Source: Chryseobacterium jejuense (GTDB lineage Bacteria; Bacteroidota; Bacteroidia; Flavobacteriales; Weeksellaceae). From it: a stretch of 64,000 bases of DNA. The stretch lies in NCBI RefSeq assembly GCF_017877355.1, contig NZ_JAGIPR010000003.1:62001-126000 (forward strand), in the 5' to 3' direction. Made by a program: the position numbers and the translations under genes. Under the pieces are notes generated by a model. The model ran no database searches. It was not told the origin of the DNA and was given only the letters and a program-made list of their open reading frames with translations. Positions 18,726-27,453 of the stretch are shown here, piece by piece. Position 1 is the first letter of the stretch. Every line of letters starts with the position of its first letter.

Positions 18726-19253
18726 ATGAGTGAAGAAAAAGTGATTACATTAAAACCTGAGAGAAAAATTTTTGAAGATATTTATTTTAGCGGAAATCAG
18801 GGCAGTCTGCTTTTTTCTCCTACTACAAAAAGCAAAACCATAACAACTATTGCTGCAGCGGTTATTTTATTGATTGCATTTCTGTTAAAAGGCAGTTTGA
18901 GTAAAGAAAGCCAGGGAATTTTATACTTTTTGAGTTTTATACTTTTACTTTGTGCTGTTTTCTTATCTGTAAGCGTTAATAAAGTTTCAAGATGGAAAAA
19001 ACAGGTTAATTATTACCTGAACACTTTAGAAAAATGTAAGATCTACGAAATAAGAATTGAACAGAACTTTTTTACAGTCAATATCGATGGGGAAAAAGAA
19101 ACCAGTGAATGGAAAGACTTTCAGTTTTTTGACAGTAATCATGATTTCATTTCTGTTGAAGGGAAATACAGCTATATGTTTCCCCGAAAGTCAATGAGCG
19201 AAAGGGATTATTCTTTGCTGAAGACCATTTTAAAAGATAAAATCCAGTCATAA
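18726..19253 (+). CDS. YcxB-like inner-membrane protein
   Basis: A 175-residue protein with a short cytosolic N-terminus, two adjacent membrane helices (about residues 39-58 and 66-83), and a C-terminal soluble domain. The soluble domain's pattern (FFTVNIDGEKETSEWKDFQFF... MFPRKSMSERDY) fits the YcxB-like C-terminal domain, where aromatic residues and a final helix recur. The function is unknown across the family. It begins 35 bp after cbpM and may belong to the same transcript, which ends at the hairpin at 19253-19282. Confidence 0.75.
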   Translation: MSEEKVITLKPERKIFEDIYFSGNQGSLLFSPTTKSKTITTIAAAVILLIAFLLKGSLSKESQGILYFLSFILLLCAVFLSVSVNKVSRWKKQVNYYLNTLEKCKIYEIRIEQNFFTVNIDGEKETSEWKDFQFFDSNHDFISVEGKYSYMFPRKSMSERDYSLLKTILKDKIQS

Positions 19254-19282
19254 AAAAATCAGAGCAAACGCTCTGATTTTTT
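19253..19282. terminator. Bidirectional terminator between convergent genes
   Basis: AAAAAATCAGAGC (19253-19265) pairs with GCTCTGATTTTTT (19270-19282) around AAAC. The symmetric A and T runs let it serve both the YcxB-like gene and the converging cystathionine beta-synthase-like gene. Confidence 0.88.
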
Positions 19283-19305
19283 ATTTTATAATGTTGTCTT
19301 CTCGC

Positions 19306-20289
19306 TTATTCCAGCCAGCCCATTTCTTTCATCCATTCATCATTGTAGATCTTTCCTACATATCTTGACCCGTGGTCGTGAAGTAATACTACGATAATAT
19401 CATCTTTAGTGAACTGATCTTTCATCTGAACCAATGAGGCGATAGCACTTCCAGCCGAATATCCGCAGAAAATACCTTCCTCTTTAGCCAGTTTCCTTGC
19501 ATAGATCGCCCCGTCTTTATCCGTTACTTTCTCAAAGTGATCGATAACAGACATATCATAGTTTTCAGGAATGATGTCTTCACCAATTCCCTCAGTGATA
19601 TAAGTATAAGCGTGATCGTAATGTAACTCTCCGGTTTCGTGGAATTCTTTAAGAATAGATCCATAGGTATCAACCCCAATTACTTTAATATCTTTATTTT
19701 TTTCCTTGAAGAATGTTCCACATCCTGTAATGGTACCTCCTGTTCCTGCTCCTGCTACAAAGTGAGTCAGTTTTCCTTCCGTCTGTTCCCAGATCTCAGG
19801 TGCTGTAGACTCATAGTGAGCTGTTCTGTTAGATAAATTGTCATATTGGTTTACATACCATCCGTTTTCTGTTTCCTTAGCCAGTCTTTTAGATACTGAA
19901 TAATAAGAACGCGGATCAGTAGGTTTTACATCAGTAGGGCAAACAATTACTTCAGCACCTACAGCGCGAAGAATGTCACACTTTTCTTTAGATTGCTTGG
20001 AATTGGTTACAAAGATACATTTGTAGCCTTTGATGATAGCAGCTAATGCCAATCCCATTCCTGTATTTCCGGAAGTTCCTTCAATGATAGTCCCTCCAGG
20101 TTTTAATCTGCCATCTTTTTCGGCATCTTCGATCATTTTAAGAGCCATTCTGTCCTTTACAGAATTCCCAGGGTTGAATGTCTCAACTTTTGCTAAAACT
20201 AATGCTGGAAAATCTTCACCCAATACATTGTTAAGTTTTACCAATGGTGTGTTTCCTATAGTTTCAAGGATATTTTTTGCGTATTTCAT
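19306..20289 (-). CDS. PLP-dependent cysteine synthase / cystathionine beta-synthase-like enzyme
   Basis: A 327-residue fold-type II PLP enzyme. K45 in NPGNSVKDRMA should bind PLP. The asparagine loop is EGTSGNTGMGLALAA, the phosphate-cradle loop is GAGTGGTITG, and GYSAGSA supplies the pyridine-nitrogen serine. The long KMIEDAEKDGRLKPGG segment and EGIGEDIIPENYD are closer to cystathionine beta-synthases than to typical CysK, although the C-terminal CBS domains are absent. It could make cystathionine from homocysteine and serine, or cysteine from O-acetylserine. It is a single cytosolic gene, convergent with the YcxB-like gene. Confidence 0.88.
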   Translation of the reverse strand: MKYAKNILETIGNTPLVKLNNVLGEDFPALVLAKVETFNPGNSVKDRMALKMIEDAEKDGRLKPGGTIIEGTSGNTGMGLALAAIIKGYKCIFVTNSKQSKEKCDILRAVGAEVIVCPTDVKPTDPRSYYSVSKRLAKETENGWYVNQYDNLSNRTAHYESTAPEIWEQTEGKLTHFVAGAGTGGTITGCGTFFKEKNKDIKVIGVDTYGSILKEFHETGELHYDHAYTYITEGIGEDIIPENYDMSVIDHFEKVTDKDGAIYARKLAKEEGIFCGYSAGSAIASLVQMKDQFTKDDIIVVLLHDHGSRYVGKIYNDEWMKEMGWLE

Positions 20290-20407
20290 AAATGTTTTAT
20301 ATGCGGTGCAAAGATAATGCTTTTAAAATTATCCATATTGAGATCATGTGTGATTGCAGCTCAAAACAAATGATTAAAAGCTTAATTTTTTAAATCCAAT
20401 AATAACG

Positions 20408-21637
20408 TTAATTGTACTTAATGGCCTTCACCGGAGAAATCTTACTAATTAGATAACTCGGAATAATTAAGGCAAGAGCAGATATAGCCAAAATTCCTAA
20501 TGAAATGGAAACAATAGCAATAGGGTTAAGGTCTACCGGAACCGTGCTTACGTAATAATTTTCTGGATTAAGTTTAATAACCCCAAAGAATTTTTGAATA
20601 AGAATTAATCCCAATCCGATGGCATTTCCATATAAAAGTCCCGGAATCATAATGATAAGGGTATAATTGATAAAGGTAGCCCTGATCTGTGCATTACTTG
20701 CTCCTAAGGTCTTAAGCAAACCAATGGAATTGGTTCTTTCAATAATAAGGATAAGAAGAACCATAATAATATTGATGACCACTACTATTAGCATAATGAT
20801 GATGATAAGAGCGATATTGGTGTCGAAGATACTGATCCAGTCTGTAATTTGTGGGAATTTTTCAGTAGCTTTTTCAGCATAGTTTTTATAACCGATCAGT
20901 TTTTCAATGTCTGGGAAATCCTTGTCAATATCATTAACGTTTTTCAGGAAAATATCAATGCCTCCAATCTCATCAGGTTTCATATCCTGAATCTTTCTTG
21001 CATGATTAATTCCACCAATCACAAACTGTTCATCAATGAGTTTAATGTCTGTTCTATAAATCCCAATAATTTTGAACTTACGATAAAGGGGTTTCTGATC
21101 GGCCTTTAAGAAGACCGTAACTATACTGTCATTGACTTTAAGATGAAGATCATTGGCAATTTTTTGTGAAACAGCCACATCATTGTTGAAGCCAACTTCT
21201 GTTACCTTAGGGGTAGTTCCGGCGATCAGAAATTTTTTAAACCTTACGCTGTCGAAGTCCTTTCCGATTCCTTTAAATATAATTCCTGCAAAATTATGCT
21301 CATTACGCATAATTCCGGTAACGGTTACATATTTTTGGATACTTTCTACATCCGGAAGTTCCTTAATCTTGGCAATATTTAATCCCTGATTATCTAAAAC
21401 CGAGGTATTATAAGAAGAATTAGATCGGGTAGACCGTACCGTAATATGGCCGCTGAAATCTGCGAGTCTCTCTTTAATAGCTTTTTTGGAACCGAATCCG
21501 GTGGCTACGGTAATCAGAGAAACAATGATTCCCAGTGCTACAGAAAGCCTGCCAATGAAGATGATAACCCGGGAAAGGTTATTTTTGTTATCTTTGGAAA
21601 ATGCTATTTTTCTAGAGAAATATAAAGGAAACTTCAA
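20408..21637 (-). CDS. LolC/E-type ABC transporter permease (FtsX-like)
   Basis: An inner-membrane permease of about 409 residues: one N-terminal TM (IIFIGRLSVALGIIVSLITVATGFG), a large periplasmic MacB-like domain, and three C-terminal TMs of the FtsX domain (IALIIIIMLIVVVINIIMVLLI; INYTLIIMIPGLLYGNAIGLGLI; IAIVSISLGILAISALALIIP). The invariant RTNSIGLLKTLGAS coupling segment is present. It probably moves lipoproteins off the inner membrane or acts as a related mechanotransmission system; its ATPase is encoded elsewhere. TTG at 21635-21637 (MKFPLYFSRKIAFSK...) looks like the family start. An ATG at 21706 would add 23 atypical residues and overlap the divergent gene by 65 bp. Confidence 0.85.
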   Translation of the reverse strand: MKFPLYFSRKIAFSKDNKNNLSRVIIFIGRLSVALGIIVSLITVATGFGSKKAIKERLADFSGHITVRSTRSNSSYNTSVLDNQGLNIAKIKELPDVESIQKYVTVTGIMRNEHNFAGIIFKGIGKDFDSVRFKKFLIAGTTPKVTEVGFNNDVAVSQKIANDLHLKVNDSIVTVFLKADQKPLYRKFKIIGIYRTDIKLIDEQFVIGGINHARKIQDMKPDEIGGIDIFLKNVNDIDKDFPDIEKLIGYKNYAEKATEKFPQITDWISIFDTNIALIIIIMLIVVVINIIMVLLILIIERTNSIGLLKTLGASNAQIRATFINYTLIIMIPGLLYGNAIGLGLILIQKFFGVIKLNPENYYVSTVPVDLNPIAIVSISLGILAISALALIIPSYLISKISPVKAIKYN

Positions 21638-21641
21638 GCTT

Positions 21642-22838
21642 ATGAATTTAGATTTCAAAATTAAAAATTTACTTCTGATTTGCCTAATTTTTTTAGGAGT
21701 ATTCAACCAATATTATTCTCAAACTCAAGTTCAACCGGATTTTAAAACCGGGGCAGATCAGCCCGAGCTTTATTTACCCTTATTAAAGGATAAAACCATT
21801 GGAGTAGTAACGAACCAGACAGGTTTGATGAGCGACAGAACCCATTTGGTGGATTTTTTAGTGAAAAACGGAGTAAAGATCAAAGCTATTTTTGCACCTG
21901 AACATGGTTTCAGAGGAGATGCTGATGCGGGAGCCAAAGTAAAAAACGGAGTGGATGTGAAGACTGGAATTCCAATTGTTTCCCTATATGCCAATAATAA
22001 AAAACCGAAGCCTGAACAATTGGCAGGAATTGATCTTGTGGTTTTTGATATTCAGGATGTGGGCGTGAGGTTCTATACATATATTTCTACTTTAACTTAT
22101 CTGATGGAAGCGGGTGCTGAAAATAATGTTGAAGTAATGGTTCTGGATCGTCCCAATCCACATGATGGCTATACAGATGGACCTGTTTTAAGAAAAAAAT
22201 GGACAAGTTTTGTGGGAATGCACGAAGTTCCAGTGGTATACGGACTAACTATTGGTGAGTACGGAAAAATGGTGAATGGAGAAAAGTGGCTGAAAAATGG
22301 AGTTCAGGCAAAATATACCCTAATCCAGATGAAGAACTATCACAAAAAACAGCGCTATGCGATGTTGGATAAGCCGTCACCAAACCTGCCCAACGATAAA
22401 GCAATCAATTTATATCCAAGTTTATGCTTCTTTGAAGGAACTCAGGTTTCTGTGGGAAGAGGTACAGAACAACCTTTTCAGATTTACGGTTCACCATGGA
22501 CTGAAAATCTTCCCTACAAGTTTACTCCTAAGCCAAGTTATGGTGCTAAAGATCCATTCCTAAATGGAAAATTGTGTTATGGCGAAGATCTTTCCAGCTA
22601 TCCTAAGGATTTAAGAGAGCTGAACCTTGAATGGGTAATCAAAGCTTATCAAAACTATAAAAACCCTCAGTTGGATTTCTTTTTAAAAAATTTGTGGTTT
22701 GATACGCTTTCCGGAACCGATGAATTCAGAAAACAGATTATTGCCGGGAAATCAATTCCGGAAATTAAAGCTTCATGGAAAAAGGATCTGGAAGAGTTTG
22801 AAAAGATCAGAAACCGATATGTGGTATACGAAGATTAA
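21642..22838 (+). CDS. namZ: DUF1343 / NamZ-type exo-beta-N-acetylmuramidase (GH171), secreted
   Basis: This 398-residue protein starts at ATG 21642, which opens a signal peptide (LLLICLIFLGVFNQYYSQ). The frame is open upstream, but only as the antisense of the neighbouring gene. The mature part has the DUF1343 pattern: VVTNQTGLM, IFAPEHGFRGDADAGA, LVVFDIQDVGVRFYTYISTL, VLDRPNPHDG, and PSPNLPNDKAINLYPSLCFFEGTQVSVGRGTEQPF split over about 245-285. Characterised members (NamZ, GH171) release terminal MurNAc from peptidoglycan fragments, so a role in wall recycling or scavenging is likely. The divergent permease starts 4 bp away, so each promoter must lie in the other's coding region. Confidence 0.85.
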   Translation: MNLDFKIKNLLLICLIFLGVFNQYYSQTQVQPDFKTGADQPELYLPLLKDKTIGVVTNQTGLMSDRTHLVDFLVKNGVKIKAIFAPEHGFRGDADAGAKVKNGVDVKTGIPIVSLYANNKKPKPEQLAGIDLVVFDIQDVGVRFYTYISTLTYLMEAGAENNVEVMVLDRPNPHDGYTDGPVLRKKWTSFVGMHEVPVVYGLTIGEYGKMVNGEKWLKNGVQAKYTLIQMKNYHKKQRYAMLDKPSPNLPNDKAINLYPSLCFFEGTQVSVGRGTEQPFQIYGSPWTENLPYKFTPKPSYGAKDPFLNGKLCYGEDLSSYPKDLRELNLEWVIKAYQNYKNPQLDFFLKNLWFDTLSGTDEFRKQIIAGKSIPEIKASWKKDLEEFEKIRNRYVVYED

Positions 22839-22842
22839 TGAG

Positions 22843-22977
22843 GATAGACAGGAGGTTTGAAGATGGAAACTGGAAGTTATCAAGGTCATAAAGAATGACA
22901 TTTATTCTTTTTAAATACCATTTGCAGTAATACGACTTAAAGTAACTTCCAGCCTTGTGCTTCCAAGTTCCAGCTTT
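22843..22977. repeat. Dispersed inverted-repeat element, copy 2
   Basis: The left arm is 22843-22880 (GACAGGAGG ... GGAAACTGGAAGTTAT). The right arm at 22941-22977 is its imperfect reverse complement (AGTAACTTCCAGCC ... CCAAGTTCCAGC). The interior includes a small palindrome GTCAT-aaaga-ATGAC at 22885-22899. The arms match those at 133-406 and 37259-37560. It lies between convergent genes and could fold into a large hairpin acting as a terminator. Confidence 0.6.
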
Positions 22978-23184
22978 TTAATCAAAATTTTGAGGCGGTG
23001 TTTTATCGTTCTTGCCCTTATTGAGTATAAATAGCCCAATCGTTAAGCCTACCACTCCTGCAAAGGCAGTTAATAAAGCTCTTTGTAATTTATCTGGAAG
23101 ATCATTTCCAAGGTAGTTCATTAAAAAAAGGATCAAAAAAGTGATCACTGAAATGATAATATGATTTTTTCCGAATGGCTTCAT
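22978..23184 (-). CDS. Small two-helix membrane protein of unknown function
   Basis: A 68-residue protein with two hydrophobic segments (IIISVITFLILFLMNYL and ALLTAFAGVVGLTIGLFIL) separated by a short loop, and a charged tail KGKNDKTPPQNFD. No family was recognised. It lies only 4 bp downstream of the DUF3575 gene on the same strand, so it is the third gene of the thioredoxin-like / DUF3575 operon. The stop codon abuts the repeat element. Confidence 0.65.
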   Translation of the reverse strand: MKPFGKNHIIISVITFLILFLMNYLGNDLPDKLQRALLTAFAGVVGLTIGLFILNKGKNDKTPPQNFD

Positions 23185-23188
23185 TGTA

Positions 23189-23818
23189 TTATTTAAATTT
23201 GTAAGAGATCATTACACCTCCTCTGTAAGGGATGATTTCCCCACTTTTGTTAAATTTCTCTGCATCGTCATAACGTCTTCCGGTTGTTCTGTCATATCCT
23301 TTATAAAAACTTTGAGAAGTTCCTATGGTAGCATAAAGGTCAAGATTCCAACGGTCGGACAACTGAAACTGATATCCGCCGGTAATACCCAGCATCACAG
23401 AGTAGCCTTTTTGATAAAGATTAGAATTCATAAGGTATTCTCCGTCATCTTTTTGAGTGATATTATCATTCCAATAGTTCCATTTTTGAGCATTGTAAGC
23501 TGCAAAAGCAATATTGGCTCCTATATACCAATGCTTAAATGCTTCTTTGAAATAATATCTCCCTTCAGCAGAAACAGAATAAAACTGCAATTCATGTCCT
23601 GCAAATGATTTCCAAGGTGAGATAAAAACATCTCCCTGTAGGGTATATTTAGGACTAATTTGTTTTTCTATACCCAAATTGAAAATACCTATTGGTAAAA
23701 AAAGAGCATTACCCTTTACATATAAACTTTTTTCATCGCTTTGTTCCTGTTCCTGAGCCTTTAGTGAACCTATGCTCAGAAATGCTAAAGCACCCATTAA
23801 TACTCTGTATTTCATCAA
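23189..23818 (-). CDS. DUF3575-type outer-membrane beta-barrel protein
   Basis: This 209-residue protein has a signal peptide (MGALAFLSIGSLKAQ) and alternating amphipathic strands typical of a small outer-membrane barrel. It shows the DUF3575-like NALFLPIGIFNLGIEKQISPKYTLQGDVFISPW, then YSVSAEGRYYF, HWYIGANIAFAAYN and a final GGVMISYKFK ending in an aromatic-basic pair. The function of the family is not known. It sits 4 bp after the thioredoxin-like gene and 4 bp before the small membrane protein. MMKY or MKY is equally possible as the start. Confidence 0.8.
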   Translation of the reverse strand: MMKYRVLMGALAFLSIGSLKAQEQEQSDEKSLYVKGNALFLPIGIFNLGIEKQISPKYTLQGDVFISPWKSFAGHELQFYSVSAEGRYYFKEAFKHWYIGANIAFAAYNAQKWNYWNDNITQKDDGEYLMNSNLYQKGYSVMLGITGGYQFQLSDRWNLDLYATIGTSQSFYKGYDRTTGRRYDDAEKFNKSGEIIPYRGGVMISYKFK

Positions 23819-23822
23819 GTGT

Positions 23823-24998
23823 TTATTTTATTTGTTTTAATAATTCTTCTGCTAATTTGGAATCTCTGTTAGCCTGAACGGCCATGTTTTTAGACATCTC
23901 AGCATAGTTTTTGGCCATATCCTTATTTCCTGTTAAGAAATAAAGCTTAGCTAAGATGTAGGTGTTTTCTGATGTTTCTCCTCTCATTACAGACTTTTCC
24001 GCCCATTCGGTTGCTTTCTTTAGTGATGATGGTGTTTGTACATGATCTACAAATACCCATGCAGCTCTTAAAAGCTCATCAGGATTAAATCCATCCGGAT
24101 TTTTGTAGTAATCCAAAGCTGCTTTTTCATATTCCGGGAAATTGGCATTTTGTTCGTAATAGTTAAGCTTGGTCTGATTCAGTTTAGTCGTTGCTGTTTG
24201 TTTCCCTACCAATGGTTCGGCCATTTTCATAAAATAGTCATCATTGATTTTTTTGTTTTTATCATCAATGGACTGTTCTACGATTTTTGATAGCTTTATT
24301 TGGCCATCAAATTCATTATATGTCTCTTCAGGAAGGTATTTGATGATCTCTGCTTTTCTGGAAGTAAAGGCTTTATAATTGGAATCTTCAGCAGATTTCA
24401 GAAAAAATAACATATAACCTATTTCTTCTTTTGAAAGAGGATCAGAAGATTTTTTATTTTCAAAATATCTTTCAGAGGCTTTTTTTGCAAACTCGTAATC
24501 TGTATCAGAGTTAAGCTTCATAATATTGATCAGGAATTCCGGATCTTTTTCTCCGCTGGCAAATCTTTCTTTAAGAGAACCTTTTTTATTCCCTTGCGAA
24601 TTGATGTCCTGAGCCATTGCTACAAACATACTTTCTTCCATATAACCAGTATTTCTGGAAACAAGCTCGCCTTCACCGTTCAGGAAAAGATAAGTAGGGT
24701 AAGATCGAACTCCAAATTTGGCAGCAAGGTCTCTTCCTTCTCCTTTTTCCATGTCGAATCTTGCATTAATGAAGTTGGTATTGAAATATTCTCTCACGGA
24801 TTTCTGAGGAAAAACATTTTTTTCCATCATTTTGCATGGCCCACACCAGGAAGCATACGCATCAATAAAAACCAATTTCTTTTCTTTTTTGGCTTTTGCT
24901 ATAATTTCTTTAAATGGTAGTTCCTGAAACTGTATAGTCTCTTGAGCAGAGATGACAATAGAGCAAACAATAGATATCCCGGAGATGATCTTCTTCAT
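23823..24998 (-). CDS. Secreted thioredoxin-family protein with long C-terminal helical region
   Basis: A 391-residue product from the ATG at 24998, which opens a signal peptide (IISGISIVCSIVISAQ); the codon at 25037 would add 13 residues in front of it. The thioredoxin domain spans about 25-130, with active site W-C52-G-P-C55-K, a downstream cis-proline in VRSYPTYLFL, and FNTNFINARFDMEKGEG. The C-terminal 250 residues are helical with TPR-like spacing (YILAKLYFLTGNKDMAKNYAEMS). It is probably a periplasmic thiol-disulfide reductase or isomerase and is the first gene of a three-gene operon. Confidence 0.87.
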   Translation of the reverse strand: MKKIISGISIVCSIVISAQETIQFQELPFKEIIAKAKKEKKLVFIDAYASWCGPCKMMEKNVFPQKSVREYFNTNFINARFDMEKGEGRDLAAKFGVRSYPTYLFLNGEGELVSRNTGYMEESMFVAMAQDINSQGNKKGSLKERFASGEKDPEFLINIMKLNSDTDYEFAKKASERYFENKKSSDPLSKEEIGYMLFFLKSAEDSNYKAFTSRKAEIIKYLPEETYNEFDGQIKLSKIVEQSIDDKNKKINDDYFMKMAEPLVGKQTATTKLNQTKLNYYEQNANFPEYEKAALDYYKNPDGFNPDELLRAAWVFVDHVQTPSSLKKATEWAEKSVMRGETSENTYILAKLYFLTGNKDMAKNYAEMSKNMAVQANRDSKLAEELLKQIK

Positions 24999-25161
24999 TT
25001 TCAAATAAGATTTGAAGCGAAGATAAATAATTTTCAAAATATAAAGGATGGAATCGGAATTTGAATGTTGATATTAACTAATTTTAAGACTTACATCTTT
25101 GGTTCGTGATTTTTTAAAGCAGGGTGAAGTTAGTTTCTTCACTTTTCTATTACAGTAAAAA

Positions 25162-25530
25162 TCATGAATTCTTTTTCTTAGATTCTTTATGCTCCATCCC
25201 CCAAACTTCAAGCTGGCTGAGCACTGGAAGTAATTTTTTTCCTATTTCGGATAATTCATATTCCACCCTGGGCGGAACCTCAGCATAAACTGTTTTTATA
25301 ACAAGATTTTCATGTTCCATTTTTTTTAGTTGTAGTGTCAGCATTCTTTCAGAAATGTTGGGAATTCTGTTTTTCAGTTCAAAAAATCTCAATCTTTCTC
25401 GTTTGAGTTGGTAGCAGATGGAAAGAATCCATCGTCCACTAATCAGGTTGACAGCATATATTTCGGAACAACAGGATTCCATTGTTTTTTTATTCTCATT
25501 ATTGGTGGATGATTCTTTAATACTCATACT
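25162..25530 (-). CDS. HxlR-family transcriptional regulator
   Basis: A 122-residue winged-helix protein if started at ATG 25530 (MSIKESS); a GTG at 25566 would add 12 residues. The HxlR pattern is clear: CCSEIYAVNLISGRWILSICYQL, RFFELKNRIPNISERMLTLQLKKMEHENLV (recognition helix), VPPRVEYELSEIGKKL and a closing helix with LEVWG. The double cysteine at the N-terminus (in place of the usual CP) could sense oxidants or electrophiles, as in some HxlR/YodB members. It is divergent from an esterase-isochorismatase pair that it probably controls. Confidence 0.9.
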   Translation of the reverse strand, partial: SMSIKESSTNNENKKTMESCCSEIYAVNLISGRWILSICYQLKRERLRFFELKNRIPNISERMLTLQLKKMEHENLVIKTVYAEVPPRVEYELSEIGKKLLPVLSQLEVWGMEHKESKKKNS

Positions 25531-25559
25531 AACATTTTTGTTCGCTCCATACAATCTTT

Positions 25560-25578
25560 TGTACACTTGTACTGTACA
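25560..25578. promoter_or_regulatory. Candidate HxlR operator
   Basis: This is a run of overlapping GTAC units, TGTACA-cttgtac-TGTACA in outline, forming an imperfect palindrome just upstream of the hxlR-type start and about 100 bases before the divergent esterase gene. HxlR dimers bind such short inverted repeats; assignment is by position only. Confidence 0.4.
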
Positions 25579-25674
25579 GCATTGATGATTTAAATTTACA
25601 AATAAAAGATGAAATATAGGATGTATAGCCTGATTTGATAGCCTTTTATTATAGATTTTTTATATGGTAATGTT

Positions 25675-26619
25675 ATGGATTTAAATAGAATTAATAAAGA
25701 GCTTAGAGAAAGTATTGAAAGTATTCTCTATTCGTTGGAACTCGATGAAAATATATTTTTTAATGCTCCTGAAGTAATCCAGAAGGAAAGGATAGAATTT
25801 ACAAAAGCTAATCCTGTTACACGGCCGGATCATATTAAAGTGAAAGACACTTTCATTCCGAGTTCAATGGATGGCGAGAAAATACGATTACATATTTATC
25901 AGCCGGAAAAATTCAACAGGAATAAAACTTTGATTTATTTTCATGGTGGTGGTTATGTTTTTGGTTTGCCAGAGCAGGTGGATATTCAAATGTTTGAAAT
26001 AGCAGACGGATTGCAGGCAACCATTATATCGGTAGATTACAGATTATCTCCTCAACACCGCTTTCCTATACCTGTGTTGGATGGTTTTGATGCTTTAAAA
26101 TGGGTGATTGATAATGGTGAAGTTCAATTGGGAATAGATCCTGAAAACCTTACTGTTTCCGGAGCGAGTGCCGGTGGGCATTTGGCGGCAGCAGTTACTC
26201 AGATGGCAGCAGACCAGGATATTGATAATATAAAACATCAGTTTTTATTATATCCGGTTATTCATAACGGATTGAATACTCCTTCTATGCGGGAGTTTAC
26301 AGATTCACCATTATGGAGCAGGAAATATGCTGAAATAGCATGGCAGCATTTTTTGGGCAAAGAGAATATGGGTAAAAGTTTTACTTATTCAGATCTGACT
26401 CATTATCGTAATTTTTCTGCATTGCCCCAAACTACCATCGTAGCCTGTGAGCTTGATCCTTTAAGAGATGAAGGTATTGAATTCTCTCAGCTTTTATATC
26501 AGGCAGGCGTTGCCACTGAGTTATGGGTGGTTCCCGGAGCAGTGCATGTTTTCGATCTTTTTGATTGCCCTTTGACTGATGAATACAAAAAGTTTTTGAT
26601 GAGTAAACTATTCAAATAA
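25675..26619 (+). CDS. Alpha/beta hydrolase (HSL-type esterase)
   Basis: A 314-residue cytosolic esterase of the hormone-sensitive-lipase (type IV) group. It has the oxyanion-hole motif HGGG starting at H90 (YFHGGGYVFG), nucleophile S165 in GASAGGHLAAAV, and acid D261 in CELDPLRDEG. H291 in GAVHVFDLF completes the triad. The family hydrolyses short-chain esters. It is 11 bp upstream of an isochorismatase-family gene and divergent from an HxlR regulator, so the pair is likely an inducible detoxification or catabolic operon. The substrate is unknown. Confidence 0.92.
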   Translation: MDLNRINKELRESIESILYSLELDENIFFNAPEVIQKERIEFTKANPVTRPDHIKVKDTFIPSSMDGEKIRLHIYQPEKFNRNKTLIYFHGGGYVFGLPEQVDIQMFEIADGLQATIISVDYRLSPQHRFPIPVLDGFDALKWVIDNGEVQLGIDPENLTVSGASAGGHLAAAVTQMAADQDIDNIKHQFLLYPVIHNGLNTPSMREFTDSPLWSRKYAEIAWQHFLGKENMGKSFTYSDLTHYRNFSALPQTTIVACELDPLRDEGIEFSQLLYQAGVATELWVVPGAVHVFDLFDCPLTDEYKKFLMSKLFK

Positions 26620-26630
26620 AAATAAAACAC

Positions 26631-27197
26631 ATGAAATTACGAGATAAAAAACCAGCTTTAATTCTTATAGATATTCAAAAAGGATTTCTTGATGAAGACT
26701 ATTGGGGTGGAAATAGAAATAATAAAGATGCTGAAAAAATAAGCGGAAAAATACTGGAAAAATGGCGGGAACTGAATTTACCCATATTTCATATTCGGCA
26801 TAGCTCTACCAATCCGCAGTCTAAATTGCATAAATCGGATCCGGGATTTGAATTTAATAAGAACGTCTTACCTCAGCATGATGAATGTATTATCACCAAA
26901 AATGTAAACAGTGCTTTTATAGGAACAGATCTGAAAGAAAAATTAGATGCTCAGAAAATAAATACTGTGGTAATTGTAGGAATTACAACCAATCATTGTG
27001 TCTCTACAACTGCAAGAATGGCAGGAAACTTTGGATATGAAACCTATGTTATTTCGGATGCTACAGCAGCTTTTGACAGAATTGGAATACATGGCGAAAA
27101 ATATGAAGCGGAACTGGTTCATCTCATGGCATTAGCCAATTTGAATGAAGAGTTTGCAACCATTCTGAATGCTGAAGAATTATTAAAAAACCTGTAG
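26631..27197 (+). CDS. Isochorismatase-family cysteine hydrolase
   Basis: A 188-residue protein with the family triad: D14 in LILIDIQKGF, a lysine near residue 90 in ITKNVNSAF, and nucleophile C123 in GITTNHCVSTTARMAG. Members hydrolyse amides (nicotinamidase-like) or isochorismate; the absence of a carrier domain and the short length favour a small-amide hydrolase. It is the second gene of the HxlR-linked operon. A weak hairpin with a T-rich tail follows. Confidence 0.9.
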   Translation: MKLRDKKPALILIDIQKGFLDEDYWGGNRNNKDAEKISGKILEKWRELNLPIFHIRHSSTNPQSKLHKSDPGFEFNKNVLPQHDECIITKNVNSAFIGTDLKEKLDAQKINTVVIVGITTNHCVSTTARMAGNFGYETYVISDATAAFDRIGIHGEKYEAELVHLMALANLNEEFATILNAEELLKNL

Positions 27198-27222
27198 AAA
27201 GTCCTGAAACCCTGAATGTTTT

Positions 27223-27254
27223 AAAACTGTTGTGTGTGCGGCAGTTTTTGTTTT
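27223..27254 (+). terminator. Probable terminator after the isochorismatase gene
   Basis: AAAACTG (27223-27229) pairs with CAGTTTT (27242-27248) across a GT-rich loop, followed by TGTTTTTT. The stem is short, so support is moderate. Confidence 0.55.
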
Positions 27255-27361
27255 TTAGAAAGAAAGTAATTTTATTCTGAATTTTTGATCGGAAATAAGT
27301 GATATTCAGAGTGAATTTTAAGATAATTTTAATTCACTAAATGGTCCTGAGATCTTTGTTA

Positions 27362-27369
27362 TATCTTTG
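27362..27369 (+). promoter_or_regulatory. Candidate -7 box of the histidine kinase gene
   Basis: TATCTTTG matches TAnnTTTG and lies 84 bases before the kinase ATG at 27454. The -33 region has no good TTTG at standard spacing. It would give a leader of about 75 bases. Confidence 0.35.
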
Positions 27370-27453
27370 CAAACGAATAAATTATCCACAAAAGAGATCG
27401 TGAAAATATAGGCTTTACTTCAGGTATTGCAGTTTTTTTTTGTGGAAATAAAG

